A stretch of 64,000 nt of DNA, taken from NCBI GenBank assembly GCA_000151295.1, contig GG745335.1, forward strand, positions 501,665-565,664, read 5' to 3'. This DNA is from Allomyces macrogynus ATCC 38327. Taxonomy: Eukaryota > Blastocladiomycota > Blastocladiomycetes > Blastocladiales > Blastocladiaceae. Of the stretch, positions 42,866 to 57,000 are shown piece after piece; positions within the stretch are counted from its first letter, which is position 1; each line of letters begins with the position of its first letter. Made by a program: the position numbers and the translations under genes. The notes beneath the pieces are model-generated. The model saw only the letters and a program-made list of their open reading frames with translations. It made no database searches and was not told the origin of the DNA.

Positions 42866-43689
42866 GGTGGGCAGGCAGGCCACGGAACGGCGGCAGCGGA
42901 TTCGAGTCGGGAGCCGGGAGGCGGTGGTTGGAGGTCGGGTCGCGTTGGAGAGAGAAGAGAGCGCCTGCACTCGAATCTCGATGGGTGGTGGCGCTCGCAG
43001 TCGCGCGTGTAAAATGCACGAGCACACGCGCAGTCCTTGGCGAGCACGAACAGGCCGCAGCCGAGTTGAGATTGGCCAAGATGGCGTTGGCGTTGGCGCT
43101 GGCGTTGGTTGATGGTGGTTGGCGGTGGCGAGAGTCGCGGCCGCCCAGCGCAGCAGGTTGGTGTTCAGGCACGCGTCAGTCAGGTTCGCCCTGATCTGCG
43201 GTGAAACCCGGCCAGAAACCGCGGCTGCGCCTGCAAACTGCTTTTTGGTTGGGTTTCACGCCCTGTCTCGGGTGGTTTCGCCAGAAGGCATGCGGCTTGA
43301 CGGTTGCGGGAGAGGTTTGACAGGTGCCGTCACGCACGCCGGCCCACGTCAGACGTGGCTGACGCGGTCATCTGACGGCACCTGCCCGCCTGTCTCACGG
43401 CAGAAGAACGCGTCTCCCACTTTGTGCTTTGATCAGAATGATCATGCCTCACGCTGCCGCTCACATTGAGCTCCCGGCCCGCTCGCGCGCGATCTCGACT
43501 TGCTCTTGCGAATCTCCCTCTTTTCTTCACTCTGCTTCACTCTTCCTCGCGCTGCTAGACTGACGGGCCCTACTCTCGCTGCCGTACCGCGTCACCACGA
43601 TCTCCTCCCCCGCGACCCCCCGCACTCGCTCCCTGCCGCTTGCCGCCTCCTATATCATTTACTCGCACCAAATATCACTGTCCACCACC
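42866..43689. other. Divergent intergenic region
   Basis: Upstream of PMT2 (-) and the KVDTW gene (+). No gene recognised; a TATA-like CTATATC occurs at about 43650. Confidence 0.5.
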
Positions 43690-46437
43690 ATGGCCTCGCC
43701 CGCGCCCGACGCCTCGGCCATCGTGCCCGACTACGAGTCGATGCTGATCCTGGGCCGCAGCGACAACAGCATCTTTGACGCGCACGACTCGCCCGAGCCG
43801 ATCGCCGCCGTCGACGACGGCCTCGACGCGCACCCGAGTCCCACGACTACCATGTCGGATCGTGTCGCTCGGTCGCCGCAGCGGTTGCAGGGCACGGCGC
43901 GCGCGTCGTCTCCACCTGCCAACGCGGGCATGATAGGTGGCCTCCCTAGCAACACTTCGCTCTCGTGGACCGACATTCTCCGGCCTCTCGACCAGACGCC
44001 GCACCAGTTCGTCGACCAGATCACGGCGCCGCCAGGGTTGATGACGACTTTGTCCGCGAACGATATGGAGGGAGGGAGCGCCACGCCCGCGCAGGCGCCC
44101 GGGTTTGTCCAACAGCAGCACTCGGCGGCGTCTCCCAGCTCCGCCGGCGTGCGCCCTCCGTCGCCGCCGCCGCTGCGCGTCGCGACCGAGCACCAAAACG
44201 CTGATTTGAATACCTCGTCGAACCGCGCGGGCCGGAGCAAAGAATCTACTACTACCGTCACCACCAACAACGCACGCCCGGCATCGCCGACCCGCGCCGG
44301 TTCGCCGGGACCGCAACCCGTGGTCCTCGGTGCGCTTAAGGGCAAGATCGTCGCGTCTAAGGTCGACACGTGGCGCGCGCCCTCGCCCAAGCGCGAGCGC
44401 AAGAACGGTGCGGGATCGGCGTCGCCGCCCGCGTCGCTTGGTAGCACCGAGCGCGTCGACCCGCAGCACGTGCAGCTACCGGCGAGCCTGCCGCGCCGCG
44501 TGCAAACGGCCGACGCTGACCAGCTCGCGATCGCCGTGGCGAGTCCCGCATCGGCGCGCAGTTTGAGCAGTCCGCCGGTGCCTGCCGCGAGCGTGTTTTC
44601 CGGGAACCAAGGCAGCAACGTGCACTTGCTCCAGCAGTCGAGTTTCTCGGCGGCGTTGCAGGATATGGCGCGGCAGAACGCGCCCTCTGCTCCGGTGCAG
44701 AGTTTCGAGGTCACGTCCCCGTCCAAGGCGCTCTCCAAGCTCCAGCAGGACCAGTTGCAGATCCTGTTGTGCGAGGCCGAGGCCAACATGCAGCAGCAGC
44801 AGCAGGGCACGACCGACCGGGCCAGGGAAATACTCCCGAAAGTCGACACGTGGCGCGACGAGCGCATGTCCCCCGCGGCGCGTCGGCGCACGCAGAATCA
44901 GCAGGAGCAGAGAGAGATCGAGCACCAGCGCATGCTCGAGGTACAGGCCATTGAGCGCGACCGGATCTGGCGCGCCGAGCAGGCCGCCGAGCAAGAACGG
45001 CACCGGCACGACCAGGAAAACTCGATTGGGATTCAGGCGTGCTCGCTCGACTTCCTCGTCTCGGTCGGCGCCGAGCCCAAGGCGGCCGCCCCTGTCCCAC
45101 AGCCGCAGCCCATGTCGCCGTCGGCGGTGCGTCGTGCGGCGGCCGCCGGTGGAGTCCAGCCCAAGGTCGATACGTGGTGGCGCCAGGGTGTGCCGCGGTC
45201 GCCGTCGCCGTCGTTTCAGGAAAAGGCGACCAACAGTCCGACGCGCACGGAATCGGTTCCGGTAGGTGCCATCACGTCCTACTCGGCGGCCGAGGAGGGC
45301 ACGGCGGCGCGGCTCGTCTCGGCCGTACACTTTGCGACCTACGACGACGAGCATACGTCGTCGGGCATTCAGACCAAATCGGCGACTGACTTGGCCGTGC
45401 AAACGTTCCCTTCCCGCACCCACCAGCAGTACGTCCAGCAACATCAGCACGCGCATCAGCAGAACCAGTTCCCGATTGCGACGTCGCCGGCGCGCCAAGG
45501 ATCACCGCCTGGCGGGCGCAAGACGTGGGCGCAGACGCGCACGGAACCGTCGCCACCGCCGGTCCGCGCGCAGATCACGCCCGCATCGCCCTCGGCGTCG
45601 ATGGCCGCCGCGGGACGGCCTCGGTCGCCGTCGCGCACAACGCAGGATACCGTGCCGCGCGCCGCGTCGCCGCCCGTGCGCCCACCGTCGCCGTCGTCCC
45701 GGTCGCGTATGACGCAGCAGGCTGTGGCCAACCAAGTGACCCCGCTGCACGTGGCTACAGCGACGCCGGCGTCGCCCACCAAGGACGTGCCCTGGGAGAA
45801 CTCGCTGCGGTTCCCGCCGCCGTCGCCGACCCGTGGACGCAAAACATCGGCCGCGCAAATGGATTCGGCGGTGGTCGCGACGCCGCGGTCGCCCGCGGCC
45901 GCGTCGCAGATGCGTGTCGTGACGCCGTCGTCACCGACGAGACAGCAGCAGATGCAGCAGCAGATGCAACAGCAGATGCAGGCCAAGCAGGTCCAGCAGC
46001 AGCAGCAGCAGCAGCTCATGGTCGATACGTCGATGGGCGGTGCCGGGTCGCAGCTGTCCGCGTCAAGTCCCGCCGGATCGCCCTCGCGGTCGCGCAAGTT
46101 GTACGCTGACGTGCAGGCCGTCGTCTCAACGACGCGGTCACGGTCCGGCACGGGTCTTTTGGCGGCGCCCGTCGACGAGGACGGCGAGTCGCTGCCGAAA
46201 CGCATCGCGATCGACTCAGTGTTTTTTGGGGTGGACGGCAAGGCCAACCTGGTCGTGCGTGCCAAGTCGGTCTGGAGCTACCTGGCGAGCGATGGCGTCT
46301 ATGTCGCGGTACTGCTCGTGTTCCTCGTGCTCGTTGCGGATTTGATGACAGGTGGTATGGCCGCGCGGCACCGGACGGGGTGCGTGCAGGTCGCGCGCCA
46401 GCTGACCAATGTGGGCGAGGTCATTTGCGACGGCTAG
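43690..46437 (+). CDS. Tail-anchored low-complexity protein with KVDTW repeats
   Basis: Intronless, 915 aa, ATG in a CCACC context. I do not recognise the family. The long N-terminal part is Ser/Pro/Gln-rich and carries a repeated motif, KVDTW, at residues 224-228 (KVDTWRAPSPKRE), 384-388 (KVDTWRDERMSP) and 492-496 (KVDTWWRQGVPRSPSP), each followed by an SP site. A Gln-rich helical stretch (residues about 355-440) and a second Gln run (about 755-780) may form coiled coils. A single hydrophobic segment near residues 868-888 (VYVAVLLVFLVLVADL) lies 28 residues from the C terminus, so the bulk should face the cytosol with the tail in a lumen or outside. The N terminus starts with an acidic SILG-like peptide (DYESMLILGRSD). 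Confidence 0.75.
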   Translation: MASPAPDASAIVPDYESMLILGRSDNSIFDAHDSPEPIAAVDDGLDAHPSPTTTMSDRVARSPQRLQGTARASSPPANAGMIGGLPSNTSLSWTDILRPLDQTPHQFVDQITAPPGLMTTLSANDMEGGSATPAQAPGFVQQQHSAASPSSAGVRPPSPPPLRVATEHQNADLNTSSNRAGRSKESTTTVTTNNARPASPTRAGSPGPQPVVLGALKGKIVASKVDTWRAPSPKRERKNGAGSASPPASLGSTERVDPQHVQLPASLPRRVQTADADQLAIAVASPASARSLSSPPVPAASVFSGNQGSNVHLLQQSSFSAALQDMARQNAPSAPVQSFEVTSPSKALSKLQQDQLQILLCEAEANMQQQQQGTTDRAREILPKVDTWRDERMSPAARRRTQNQQEQREIEHQRMLEVQAIERDRIWRAEQAAEQERHRHDQENSIGIQACSLDFLVSVGAEPKAAAPVPQPQPMSPSAVRRAAAAGGVQPKVDTWWRQGVPRSPSPSFQEKATNSPTRTESVPVGAITSYSAAEEGTAARLVSAVHFATYDDEHTSSGIQTKSATDLAVQTFPSRTHQQYVQQHQHAHQQNQFPIATSPARQGSPPGGRKTWAQTRTEPSPPPVRAQITPASPSASMAAAGRPRSPSRTTQDTVPRAASPPVRPPSPSSRSRMTQQAVANQVTPLHVATATPASPTKDVPWENSLRFPPPSPTRGRKTSAAQMDSAVVATPRSPAAASQMRVVTPSSPTRQQQMQQQMQQQMQAKQVQQQQQQQLMVDTSMGGAGSQLSASSPAGSPSRSRKLYADVQAVVSTTRSRSGTGLLAAPVDEDGESLPKRIAIDSVFFGVDGKANLVVRAKSVWSYLASDGVYVAVLLVFLVLVADLMTGGMAARHRTGCVQVARQLTNVGEVICDG

Positions 46438-46788
46438 TACTGATCCAAGGCGAAGGAGTGACGGGACTTTGCAATGAACGGGTGGAGAGTGCTGACGACT
46501 TGATGGTGATGCGCAGAATGATATTGGAGTGGGAAGTTGTGGCAGTTGTTGGATGTCAACAGGCCTGGATTGCAACAGCGCGCGCCGACACAGATCGCTG
46601 CGGCCATCAAACTGACCGAACACACGCGTCAAGCAAGATGCGAACCGTGCCCACCAGAAATAAAATGAGTGCCGTTCGTGTTGAGGAAAGGGTAAAAACA
46701 ACCAAACGGCAAGCAAAACTGCAACCTCAGGCGTACAAACATCCACGATTGCCCATTAAGGGCGACTCAATAGCGTCCAGTATAGCGT
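46438..46788. other. Convergent 3' intergenic region
   Basis: AT-richer. No gene between the KVDTW gene and GFA1. Confidence 0.5.
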
Positions 46789-49006
<2,218 letters not shown>

Positions 49007-50593
49007 CTCTTTGCGAGTTGGTTGGTTGGTTGGTCAAGAAGATGAATGATGGAGAGCAGGCAGGTGCCAAGACGCGTCGAGAAATCGAAAGCGGAGAAGA
49101 GCCGGATTGGTCGTGGGGGACCCGAGCCATTTATACCAATCGGGTCAATGATGGCGGCGCCGTGAGCGTTGCTCTCCCGCGTTCGCATCCCCAGACATGG
49201 CGGTCGGTCGGTCGGTTGGCGAGTCAGACCGAGTTCAGCTCACACGCTTGCGGGTCGGTGGCCGGGCCCATGGCCGGAGCCGCAGCCGTCGTTGACCGCA
49301 GAGGAGGCCGACGCGACCACGTGGTGCAGCCGCTGCGGCCGAGGTGATAGCGACACGTCTCGCACTTGGACGAGTTTCAAGTCCCTGGGCGGTGACCATG
49401 CAAGGCGGCGGACACTGATTGCAACGGATGCGAGCGCCAGTTCCAACGCAAACGCTGTCCGTCCTTGAGGCCGCGCCATCCCCGCCGATCGTTGGGCGCG
49501 AGAGCAATCGTCGGCCGCAGCAGCGCAATGGCCGGCACGGCTCTCGCGCGCACTGCGGCGAACCGCAAGCCGCGTAAGCCGACCCCAACGTCTTGGTTTG
49601 CAAAACTGATCACGGCTCCCTGGCTCCTCTCATTTTTTACAAGGTCGTGCTCGTCGGCTTCGATTCGGCGTTGACATGCGAGCACGCGCCGTCGTTCACC
49701 GTGCCGCGCGCCATCGCAGCGTCGCTGACATGTTCGTTTAAAGCTGGCTGCGGCCCGCAGCTTCGACTGATAAGTTGGTCCGAGCATTTTGATGCATTTC
49801 ACCGAATCGTTGTAGCTGAACCACATCCTCCTGGGAGTCCCAGCTTGACCACGCGCGCGGCTTGCACCGTCGCCGAGTCGACACCCTGTCGCGCCCGCCG
49901 ACGCTGGGCTTCGGCGAGGCTCGTCGCATTCTGGCAGTCGTTGCGAGTGTTCCGGTGGCATCTCTGGTTTGCTGGCATTGCCGTTGTCCTCGCTCGTCGA
50001 TGCGGCGACGCGCAGCCTGCGTCCGGGGCAACGTTGGCAACGAGGCCGCCCAGCAACGCATCATGTGATGCAATCCGTTGCGCGTCGCGGTTGTCTCCCA
50101 CCCGGCGCGACGCGTCTCGCAGGTGCTCGAGTCGAAGGCACGTGCTGATAGCATCTTGCCTTATCCACGCGCAAACGCGGTGCGATGAGCGCGCGCAAGC
50201 CCAGGCGCGAAAAGCGGGGTTCGGCATCCCAGCCCTTGTTGTGCTTCGTTCCCTCCCTTTGGACGCGCATTTCTTGGTTCAAGGACCCGTGCGGCGAACC
50301 ACCACGAGGCGGGGACTCACGACCGCACCGTCAGCAACGTTCTCCCGCGGAACTTGGTGGTTGAACAGCAATGGATCCATCATCTCCAGCCGTGGCACGC
50401 GCGATGACCATCGAGGCGTGGGGCCACCCCGCCGCGCGCTGATGACCAAGGCCCAGCCTTCCACGATGCGCGGGTTCGCGACCGGTGCCGTACAAGTAGC
50501 GACCGCTCCCATCGTCTCCTCGGTCGTAACCATCCATTCGCGCGCTCTCTCTCGACCGCACCGACCGACCGACCAACGACCAAGAACCGAACC
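49007..50593. other. 1.6-kb divergent intergenic region
   Basis: The largest gene-free stretch outside the repeat island, between GFA1 (-) and the aminotransferase (+). Several ORFs are open but none has motifs, introns or protein-like composition I can support. Confidence 0.45.
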
Positions 50594-51952
50594 ATGACCG
50601 CAACGACCCTTCTCAATCGCAAGCGCGTGCTGATGATTCCGGGGCCCGTCGAGGTCTCGACCGCCGTGCTCGAGCAAATGGCAGGCCCGCCCACGTCGCA
50701 CGTCGACCCGAATTTTATCAATGAGTTTGGCGAGGCGCTCGAAATGCTGCGCACCGTCTTCCAGTGCAAGGTCAGGAACCGATGCATTCGCATTCGTCGA
50801 CTTCCGTGGGTTTGTTCCGCACAAACTGACCCATCGCCCATCGCTCGAATCTGCATCTAGGACGGCCAACCCTTCATCATCGCCGGTTCCGGCACGCTCG
50901 GGTGGGACATGGTCGCCGCCAACCTCGTCGAGCCCGGCGAGGCCGCGCTCGTCATCAACACGGGCCTTTTCGGCGACCGGTTCGGCGAAGCGCTCGAGAC
51001 GTACGGCGCGAGCGTCACGCACGTGCGTGCGCCCGCCATTGGCTCTGTCCCGACAATGGACCAAGTGGCCGCGGCGCTGCGTGAGCGCACCTACAAGGTC
51101 ATGACCATCACGCACGTCGACACGTCGACGGGCGTGCTCATTGACGTGCCCGCCCTGGCGCGCGTCGTGCGCACCGTCTCGCCCAACACGCTTGTGATTG
51201 TCGACGGCGTGTGCTCGGTCGGTGGCGAAGAGCTCGACATGGACGCGGCCGGCGTCGACGTGACGCTCACGGCCTCGCAAAAGGCGCTCGGTGCCCCGCC
51301 CGGGTTGTCGGTCGTCATGGCGTCGCAACGCGCCATGAGCACTTTCAAGCACCGCGTCACGAAACCGACCTCTTATTACGCGTCGTGGGCGAAGTGGACG
51401 CCCATCATGCAGGCCTACGAGGCGCGCAAGCCGTCGTATTTCGCGACGCCCGCGGTCCCGCTCGTCAAGGCACTGCACGCGTCGCTCAAGCAAATTGTCG
51501 CGCGCCCTATGGCCGACCGCACCGCCTACCACGCGGCCGTCTCGGACCTCGTCAAGCGCACGGTCACGGCCTGGGGCCTGCGGCTCGTCCCGCAGGGGCT
51601 CGATCTCGCTGCACATACCATGACCGCCGTCTACTACCCGGAGGGCGTCTCGGGCGCCAAGATGCTCGCGTCGCTCGCCGCCAAGGGCGTGACGATTGCC
51701 GGCGGCCTGCACCCGCAAATCGCGACGCAGTACTTCCGGATTGGGCACATGGGGATCACGGCCACGCACGACGAGGAACTGCGGTATGTGCATCGCACGC
51801 TCGCGTTGCTCGAGACCGCACTGCGCGAGCAGGGGTACCTGCAAGACGCTACCGATTCCGTGACGGACGCGGCCGTTGGTGCGGCTCGCGTCCCTGCGTC
51901 GGCGCCCGTGCCGGCACCGTCCATGGCGCTGCGCATGCGGCCCAAGCTGTAA
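50594..51952 (+). CDS. AGX1: Alanine-glyoxylate / serine-pyruvate-type aminotransferase
   Basis: Spliced as 50594-50770 and 50861-51952 (422 aa; 90-nt phase-0 intron). Class V PLP enzyme: MIPGPVEVS start, SHVDPNFI, GSGTLGWDM, THVDTSTGVLIDV, VDGVCSVGGEEL, then TASQKALG with Lys200 the probable Schiff-base lysine, and the C-terminal YFRIGHMG. The reaction is transfer of an amino group from alanine (or serine) to glyoxylate, detoxifying glyoxylate or making glycine. The protein ends RPKL. PKL resembles a type 1 peroxisomal signal, weaker than SKL, so peroxisomal location is plausible. The extension of about 30 residues before it is Ala/Pro-rich. Confidence 0.92.
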
Positions 51953-52510
51953 AAAGCATCCTGGGGTGGCTCCTCAACTCCAAAAAGTGGCATATGTACA
52001 ATTGATTCCTCTAACCCGCTGCCGCTGGACCGGTCGCTCCGCTTGGAACCCATGGGCGGCCGGGTTCGCGCGCGCACGCAGCGATGGGCGTGATTTCTGG
52101 GCTTTTTTCTTTTGTTGGGTCTCCTTGTGTGAATCGGAATTGCTCGGGTTTATTCGACGTCGAGCGAAGAAATCGAAGCTCGTTGCTTTGAGCGCATTCC
52201 TTCAGTGTCTGGAGGGTGCTCCTCTTCTTCTTTCTTCTCAGCTCTCTCAAATATGGTGACTGCTGAGCAGCAGCACCTAGCAACGAGCATCCGCGCGCCC
52301 GCCAAGGAAGAGCCAGGGAAAATCATCACAAAAGGGAAATCAAATCGACGGTGGTAATGTATACAAGACCGCACTCCCAAGTTTTTCTCGCACCCCTCGC
52401 GGCGGGTGCTTTTCTTCAACCCCCTTCCCTTTCCCTCGAACCTTCACGACCGCGTCTCGGACCAGCTCGGGCGCCCACGGGTACGGCGGTGGCGGCGGGC
52501 AAACTCGTCG
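51953..52510. other. Convergent 3' intergenic region
   Basis: No gene recognised between the aminotransferase and the following minus-strand gene. Confidence 0.5.
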
Positions 52511-53317
52511 TCACCTGGCGCCCCCTATCGCTGTCGCCGGCTGCACCGGCTCCGGTCCGCGCGAGTATTCTGGTATCCCAAGCTCGCGATCGACCTCGTC
52601 GCTGGGCGTCGACTCGGCCGAAACGTTGGGCAACATCTGTATCGAGACGGGCGACGTTGGCGAGTACGGCGGCGGCGGTGGGGACGTAGTCAACGCAATC
52701 AATCGGCGCAACGGTCTGTTCGCATGATGACCACGGCGGCGTGCAAGAACGGGGGTCGGCGCCACGATCGCTGGCGCCGTCGTCGCTTCATTATCGGAGG
52801 TCCCGCCACCGTCCAGCGCGTCCTCCTCCGCGGCCGCGAGCCCAACGGGCACGAGCGTCCGGTCTTCCGCCAACTCGCGCACGAACCGCGCCGCCGCATC
52901 GACGTGTTCTTCGCCGCCGTCCGCTAGTAACCAGACCAGAATGTCCACGGCCGTCGGTGGCGGTCCTACGCGGCCCGCGTCCGGGTGCGCGGCGGCATAA
53001 CCCAGGGGCCACACCGCGCGGTCGGGAATCGGAGTCGTCGGATCGAGGTCGAGTGCGGCAAGGTACGCCGTGACGGGGTCGCGTAGCGCGTGTTGCGCAC
53101 ACCAGGCCTCGTATGCGCGGTCGGCTTCGGTCTGCAGCGGGCCGCGCGTGTCCCGCGGGAGCGATGGGAATAGCATCAGGTGCATGTCGCGTCGGTGGTG
53201 GCCGTGGTGTAAGGGTGGGACGGCGGACGCGGCAGTCGCGGCGGTGCGTCGTGCGCGTGCGAGAAGGCGTAACAGCTGGGACCACAGGTGCCACCGGCTG
53301 CGGGCGCGGAGCGGCAT
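52511..53317 (-). CDS. Hypothetical protein
   Basis: Not recognised. Frame open from a GTG at 53515; the first ATG is 53317 and gives 268 aa (MPLRARSRWHLW...). The N-terminal part is Arg-rich. The middle (AYEAWCAQHALRDPVTAYLAALDLD, TAVDILVWLLADGGEEHVDAAARFVRELAED) has a folded, helical look. The C terminus is disordered (Pro/Ser). No intron needed. It could be a small cytosolic protein or a spurious GC-rich ORF. The helical middle section is the reason for calling it. Confidence 0.45.
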   Translation of the reverse strand: MPLRARSRWHLWSQLLRLLARARRTAATAASAVPPLHHGHHRRDMHLMLFPSLPRDTRGPLQTEADRAYEAWCAQHALRDPVTAYLAALDLDPTTPIPDRAVWPLGYAAAHPDAGRVGPPPTAVDILVWLLADGGEEHVDAAARFVRELAEDRTLVPVGLAAAEEDALDGGGTSDNEATTAPAIVAPTPVLARRRGHHANRPLRRLIALTTSPPPPPYSPTSPVSIQMLPNVSAESTPSDEVDRELGIPEYSRGPEPVQPATAIGGAR

Positions 53318-54036
53318 CGTGGAGATGGTGTTGTGGGTGCGGGGAGTCGTGGTGGAGATGGAGGAGATGGGGGACGGGGACGAAATGGCGGTAGTGGACG
53401 CGTGTGCAGGGATCAAGTTGGTGGAGAGAAGAAGTGGTTGGCATGGGTCGAGCGGGCCACGCGTTATGAAGGGCGTGCCACGGGGGTCGTTCCACGTGGA
53501 CGCGAAACGCACCACATGGGCGCATCGCGCCGCATGAAGGCGAAGCGCATAATAACGTTGGGAAGGGCAACAGCGTGTGTAGACGAGACATGCGCGTGAC
53601 AGTCACGCTGTCGCGGGAGAGACGGTCTGCGTCCACGGCAGACCCTTCCGGACCTTCACGTCAGCGCGTCCCTTCGCCGTCGTCGACCTCGATCGAGCTT
53701 GAGGTGCACGCGCCGCCATCCGCACGGTTGCCCTGCACAGCCAGCCTCTTCCTGCAGTTGCTCGAGTGCGCCGCTCCCTTGACGGCTTCGCCCCGTCCCG
53801 CCCCAGCTCCAACCCCCAGCTCCCGCTCGCTCGGTTTCCCCCCTTGCCCCACTCCACCCCGAATTTTTTGCTCGCAGCCGTGCTCAGCGGACCGACCCCC
53901 CCCCCCCCCCCCTCCCGTGGACACGCACGGCGCCGCACTTTTGCCGCAACCGCGCACGGCACGCTGTTCTTCCGTGCGCGCCTGTCACCGCGAACCGCAC
54001 CCGCCGATCAAGCGCCCATCGCTGTCCGCCACCACC
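53318..54036. other. Divergent intergenic region
   Basis: Upstream of the cyclase gene. Includes a 17-base C run at 53896-53912, about 125 bp before the ATG. No other gene. Confidence 0.5.
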
Positions 54037-57000
54037 ATGACATGTCCCTTCCGCCCGGCGGCCGGCACCGGCAGCAGCTCGCCGTCCCCGCCGCCGCTAT
54101 TTTCGGCGAGTCCCGCAAGCGCGGCCGGGTTGCCCGCCGCGACGGACAGCCCGGCGTCGGCCGAGTTTGCGCACAAACGCACGTTGTCGACGAACTCGTC
54201 GGTGAGTACTGCAATCACGCGCGTACTTGATTGCTCGCCGTCGTACGGCCCAGTCCTAGCTGATGACTCTCGTCCTTTTTTTTTTTCTAGACGGGCCGGT
54301 CGCAGCCCATGATCTTGGGCCAGGAACTCGACCCGCTGCACTATGCCGGATCGAGCGTCTCGACCGCGTTTGGCGGCGTTGGCAGCGGCGGTAACGGGCA
54401 GCACACGGCCTTCCGCAACGACTCGTTCCCGGACGCGGCCACGGCTGCGGGCATGCCGGATATGATGCCCGGTGGCGAGAGCGACGACCCGATCAACTCG
54501 TGGCGCAACTCAATGGACCCGAACGTGCGCCGGATTTTCGAGAATATTCGTATTGACATGTACGGATCGACGCGGTTGTCGTTTCGTGTTGCGTGAGTTG
54601 ATGGAGAAACTGACAGCCCGGAATATGTAGCGACAAAATGGAGACCAACGTGCGGCAGGCCGAGAATGAAGTGTTCCGCAAGGTCCGTGATCACCGTGAC
54701 GGCCTGTTTGCACGTGATGGTGCTCTCGCTCACACTCTGGATCCCCGTCGTCTAGGAGGAGGAAGCCTTCTTCGCACGGCAAGACGAGATCGAGCTCAAC
54801 CAGCTGCAGCAGCGGCAGGCCAACGAAGTTGCCCGCACGCGCGATGCCTTTACCTCGATGCTCACGGAGCGGCACGGGCGCAAGCACACGAAGCGGCTGC
54901 AAAAGCAAATGTCGAAAGCGGCCAAGGCGCGCGACGCCAAGATCCGCATGCAGGAGACGGGCAAGCACATGGCCCGCGAAGTCACGGAAATGCTCGCGCA
55001 GCACCGGCACCGTTTCGAAGCGCTCGTCACGCACCTCGAGGCGCGGCACGCGCGGCAGCGGCACCAATTGGTCGTGGCGCAGGAACGCAAGATCCGCGAC
55101 CAGCGCGCGTTGCTCGAAATCGAATCCCGTGGATTGCGCGACGATTTGCGCGCTGAAGTGATCAAGGATTTCTCGTACCGGATCAACCACCAGCAGGCGC
55201 TCGACAAGCACGTGGCTGACCAGTTGCACGAGATTCAGCAGCATGAACTCAAGCAGCGCAAGGAACGGTTCGATGCCGAGGCCAAGGCGCTCGAAGAGGT
55301 CGCGCACTTGCGCGCCATGCATAAGCGCAAGCTCGATGAACTCGAGTCGAGCCAGAAAGTCGAGTACGCGTCCGAGAACGAGCGCATCGAGGACGCGCGC
55401 GAAAAGATCAAGCTCGCGCAACTCGCGGTCGTGCACTCGGCCGAGCTCAAGAAGCTCAAGGCGCAGCACAAGATGGCGTTACGTATGGCCATGCGCGCCC
55501 AGCGGCTCCGCGCGAGCTCGCGGTTCAAGAAGTGGCGCGAAGTGCTCGGGCAGACGGATGCCGACGCGGCATTCCAGCAGCAGCAACAGCAGGACCCGGG
55601 CGCGTCGCCCGTCGTCCACCCACTCGGCGACGGCATGTCGTCGGATATGCACATGCGCACTGATTCGTCGTCGTCCATGACCAGCAGCATCAGCGGCAGC
55701 GGCAGACCGGCCGACAATGCCGCGACCCTGGCCGAGGAATTGCAGGAGCAGCGCGACGCTGAGCACGCCGCGGCCAAGATGATTGCCGACGAGCAGGGGC
55801 GGCTGCAAGAACAGCTGACCAAGCTCATGGAGCAGCTCAAGGTGGTCGTGGCGCGGCAAAAGGACGAGATGCGCCGGTTGCGCAAGGAGCAGGCCGATGA
55901 GTTGCGTGCCATGGAAGAGGACATTCAGAACCGGCTCAACATGCTCGACACGCAGCAAGACGCGGAAATGCGCAGTCTGCGCAAGTCGCACGAGTTGGTC
56001 ATTATGGAAGTCATGGCGACGCAGCATCGCGAGTACTCGATGGACGCGCACATCCGCGCGAATGAACGCAAGATGCTCACGGAACGGCGCACGCTCAACT
56101 CGGTGCTCGACGCGGTGCTTGACGCCATCATCACGATTGACCCGGTGGGTTCGATTATGCGGTTCAATCCGGCAGCCGAAAACATGTTTGGCTACTCGGC
56201 GAGCGAGATGCTCGGCAAGAACATCAAGATGCTCACGCCCGACCACATTGCCGTGAATCATGACCAGTACCTGCTTAACTACCACACGACGGGCATTAAG
56301 AAGGTGATTGGCGTCGGACGCACGTCCAAGGGCCGCAAAAAGGACGGATCGCTGTTCCCGATCCACTTGTCCGTGTCGGAGGTCAAAGAGGAGGAGTTCC
56401 ACCTGTTCACGGGTATTGTGCGCGACTTGACCGAACAGACGCAGATCGAGGAGGCCGCGCGGTCCGAGCAGGCGCGCAAGCAAACGGAAATGGAGTCACT
56501 GATTGCGCAGCTCGACGCGGAGCGCACCAGGACACGGTCGCTCATTCGCGAGATTTTGCCCTCATCGATCTCCGACCAGCTCATGACGGGCGATATGGTG
56601 CCGCCCATGGCCTACGACCAGTGCACGATTCTTTACACTGACATTTGCGGGCACGCTTCCGTACTTCTCTTGGATTTCTGGCCACCAAATTGTATCTCTG
56701 ACGGTTGGTTGGTTTTGAATGCCTAGCTTCACCTCGCTCGCGTCGCAATCAGAGCCACTCGACATTGTCGACCTGCTCAACGACCTGTATACCTGCTTGT
56801 ACGTGATCTTCCTGGCATTCCGCCCTGCCCATTCTTTTTGACTCACTTGAGCTTGTCCCGACAACGCGTAGCGACGACATTCTTGCACAATACGACGTGT
56901 ACGTCTCTCCTTGCTTTCGTATGTTTGGATTGGTCAGTCTTCTCACTTTGACTTGCCCCTGATCAATAGCCAAAAGATCGAGACCGTTGGAGGTTTGTGC

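Noticed and set aside
50279..51844. 521-codon minus-strand ORF
   Set aside because: Antisense of the aminotransferase gene; composition typical of shadow frames.
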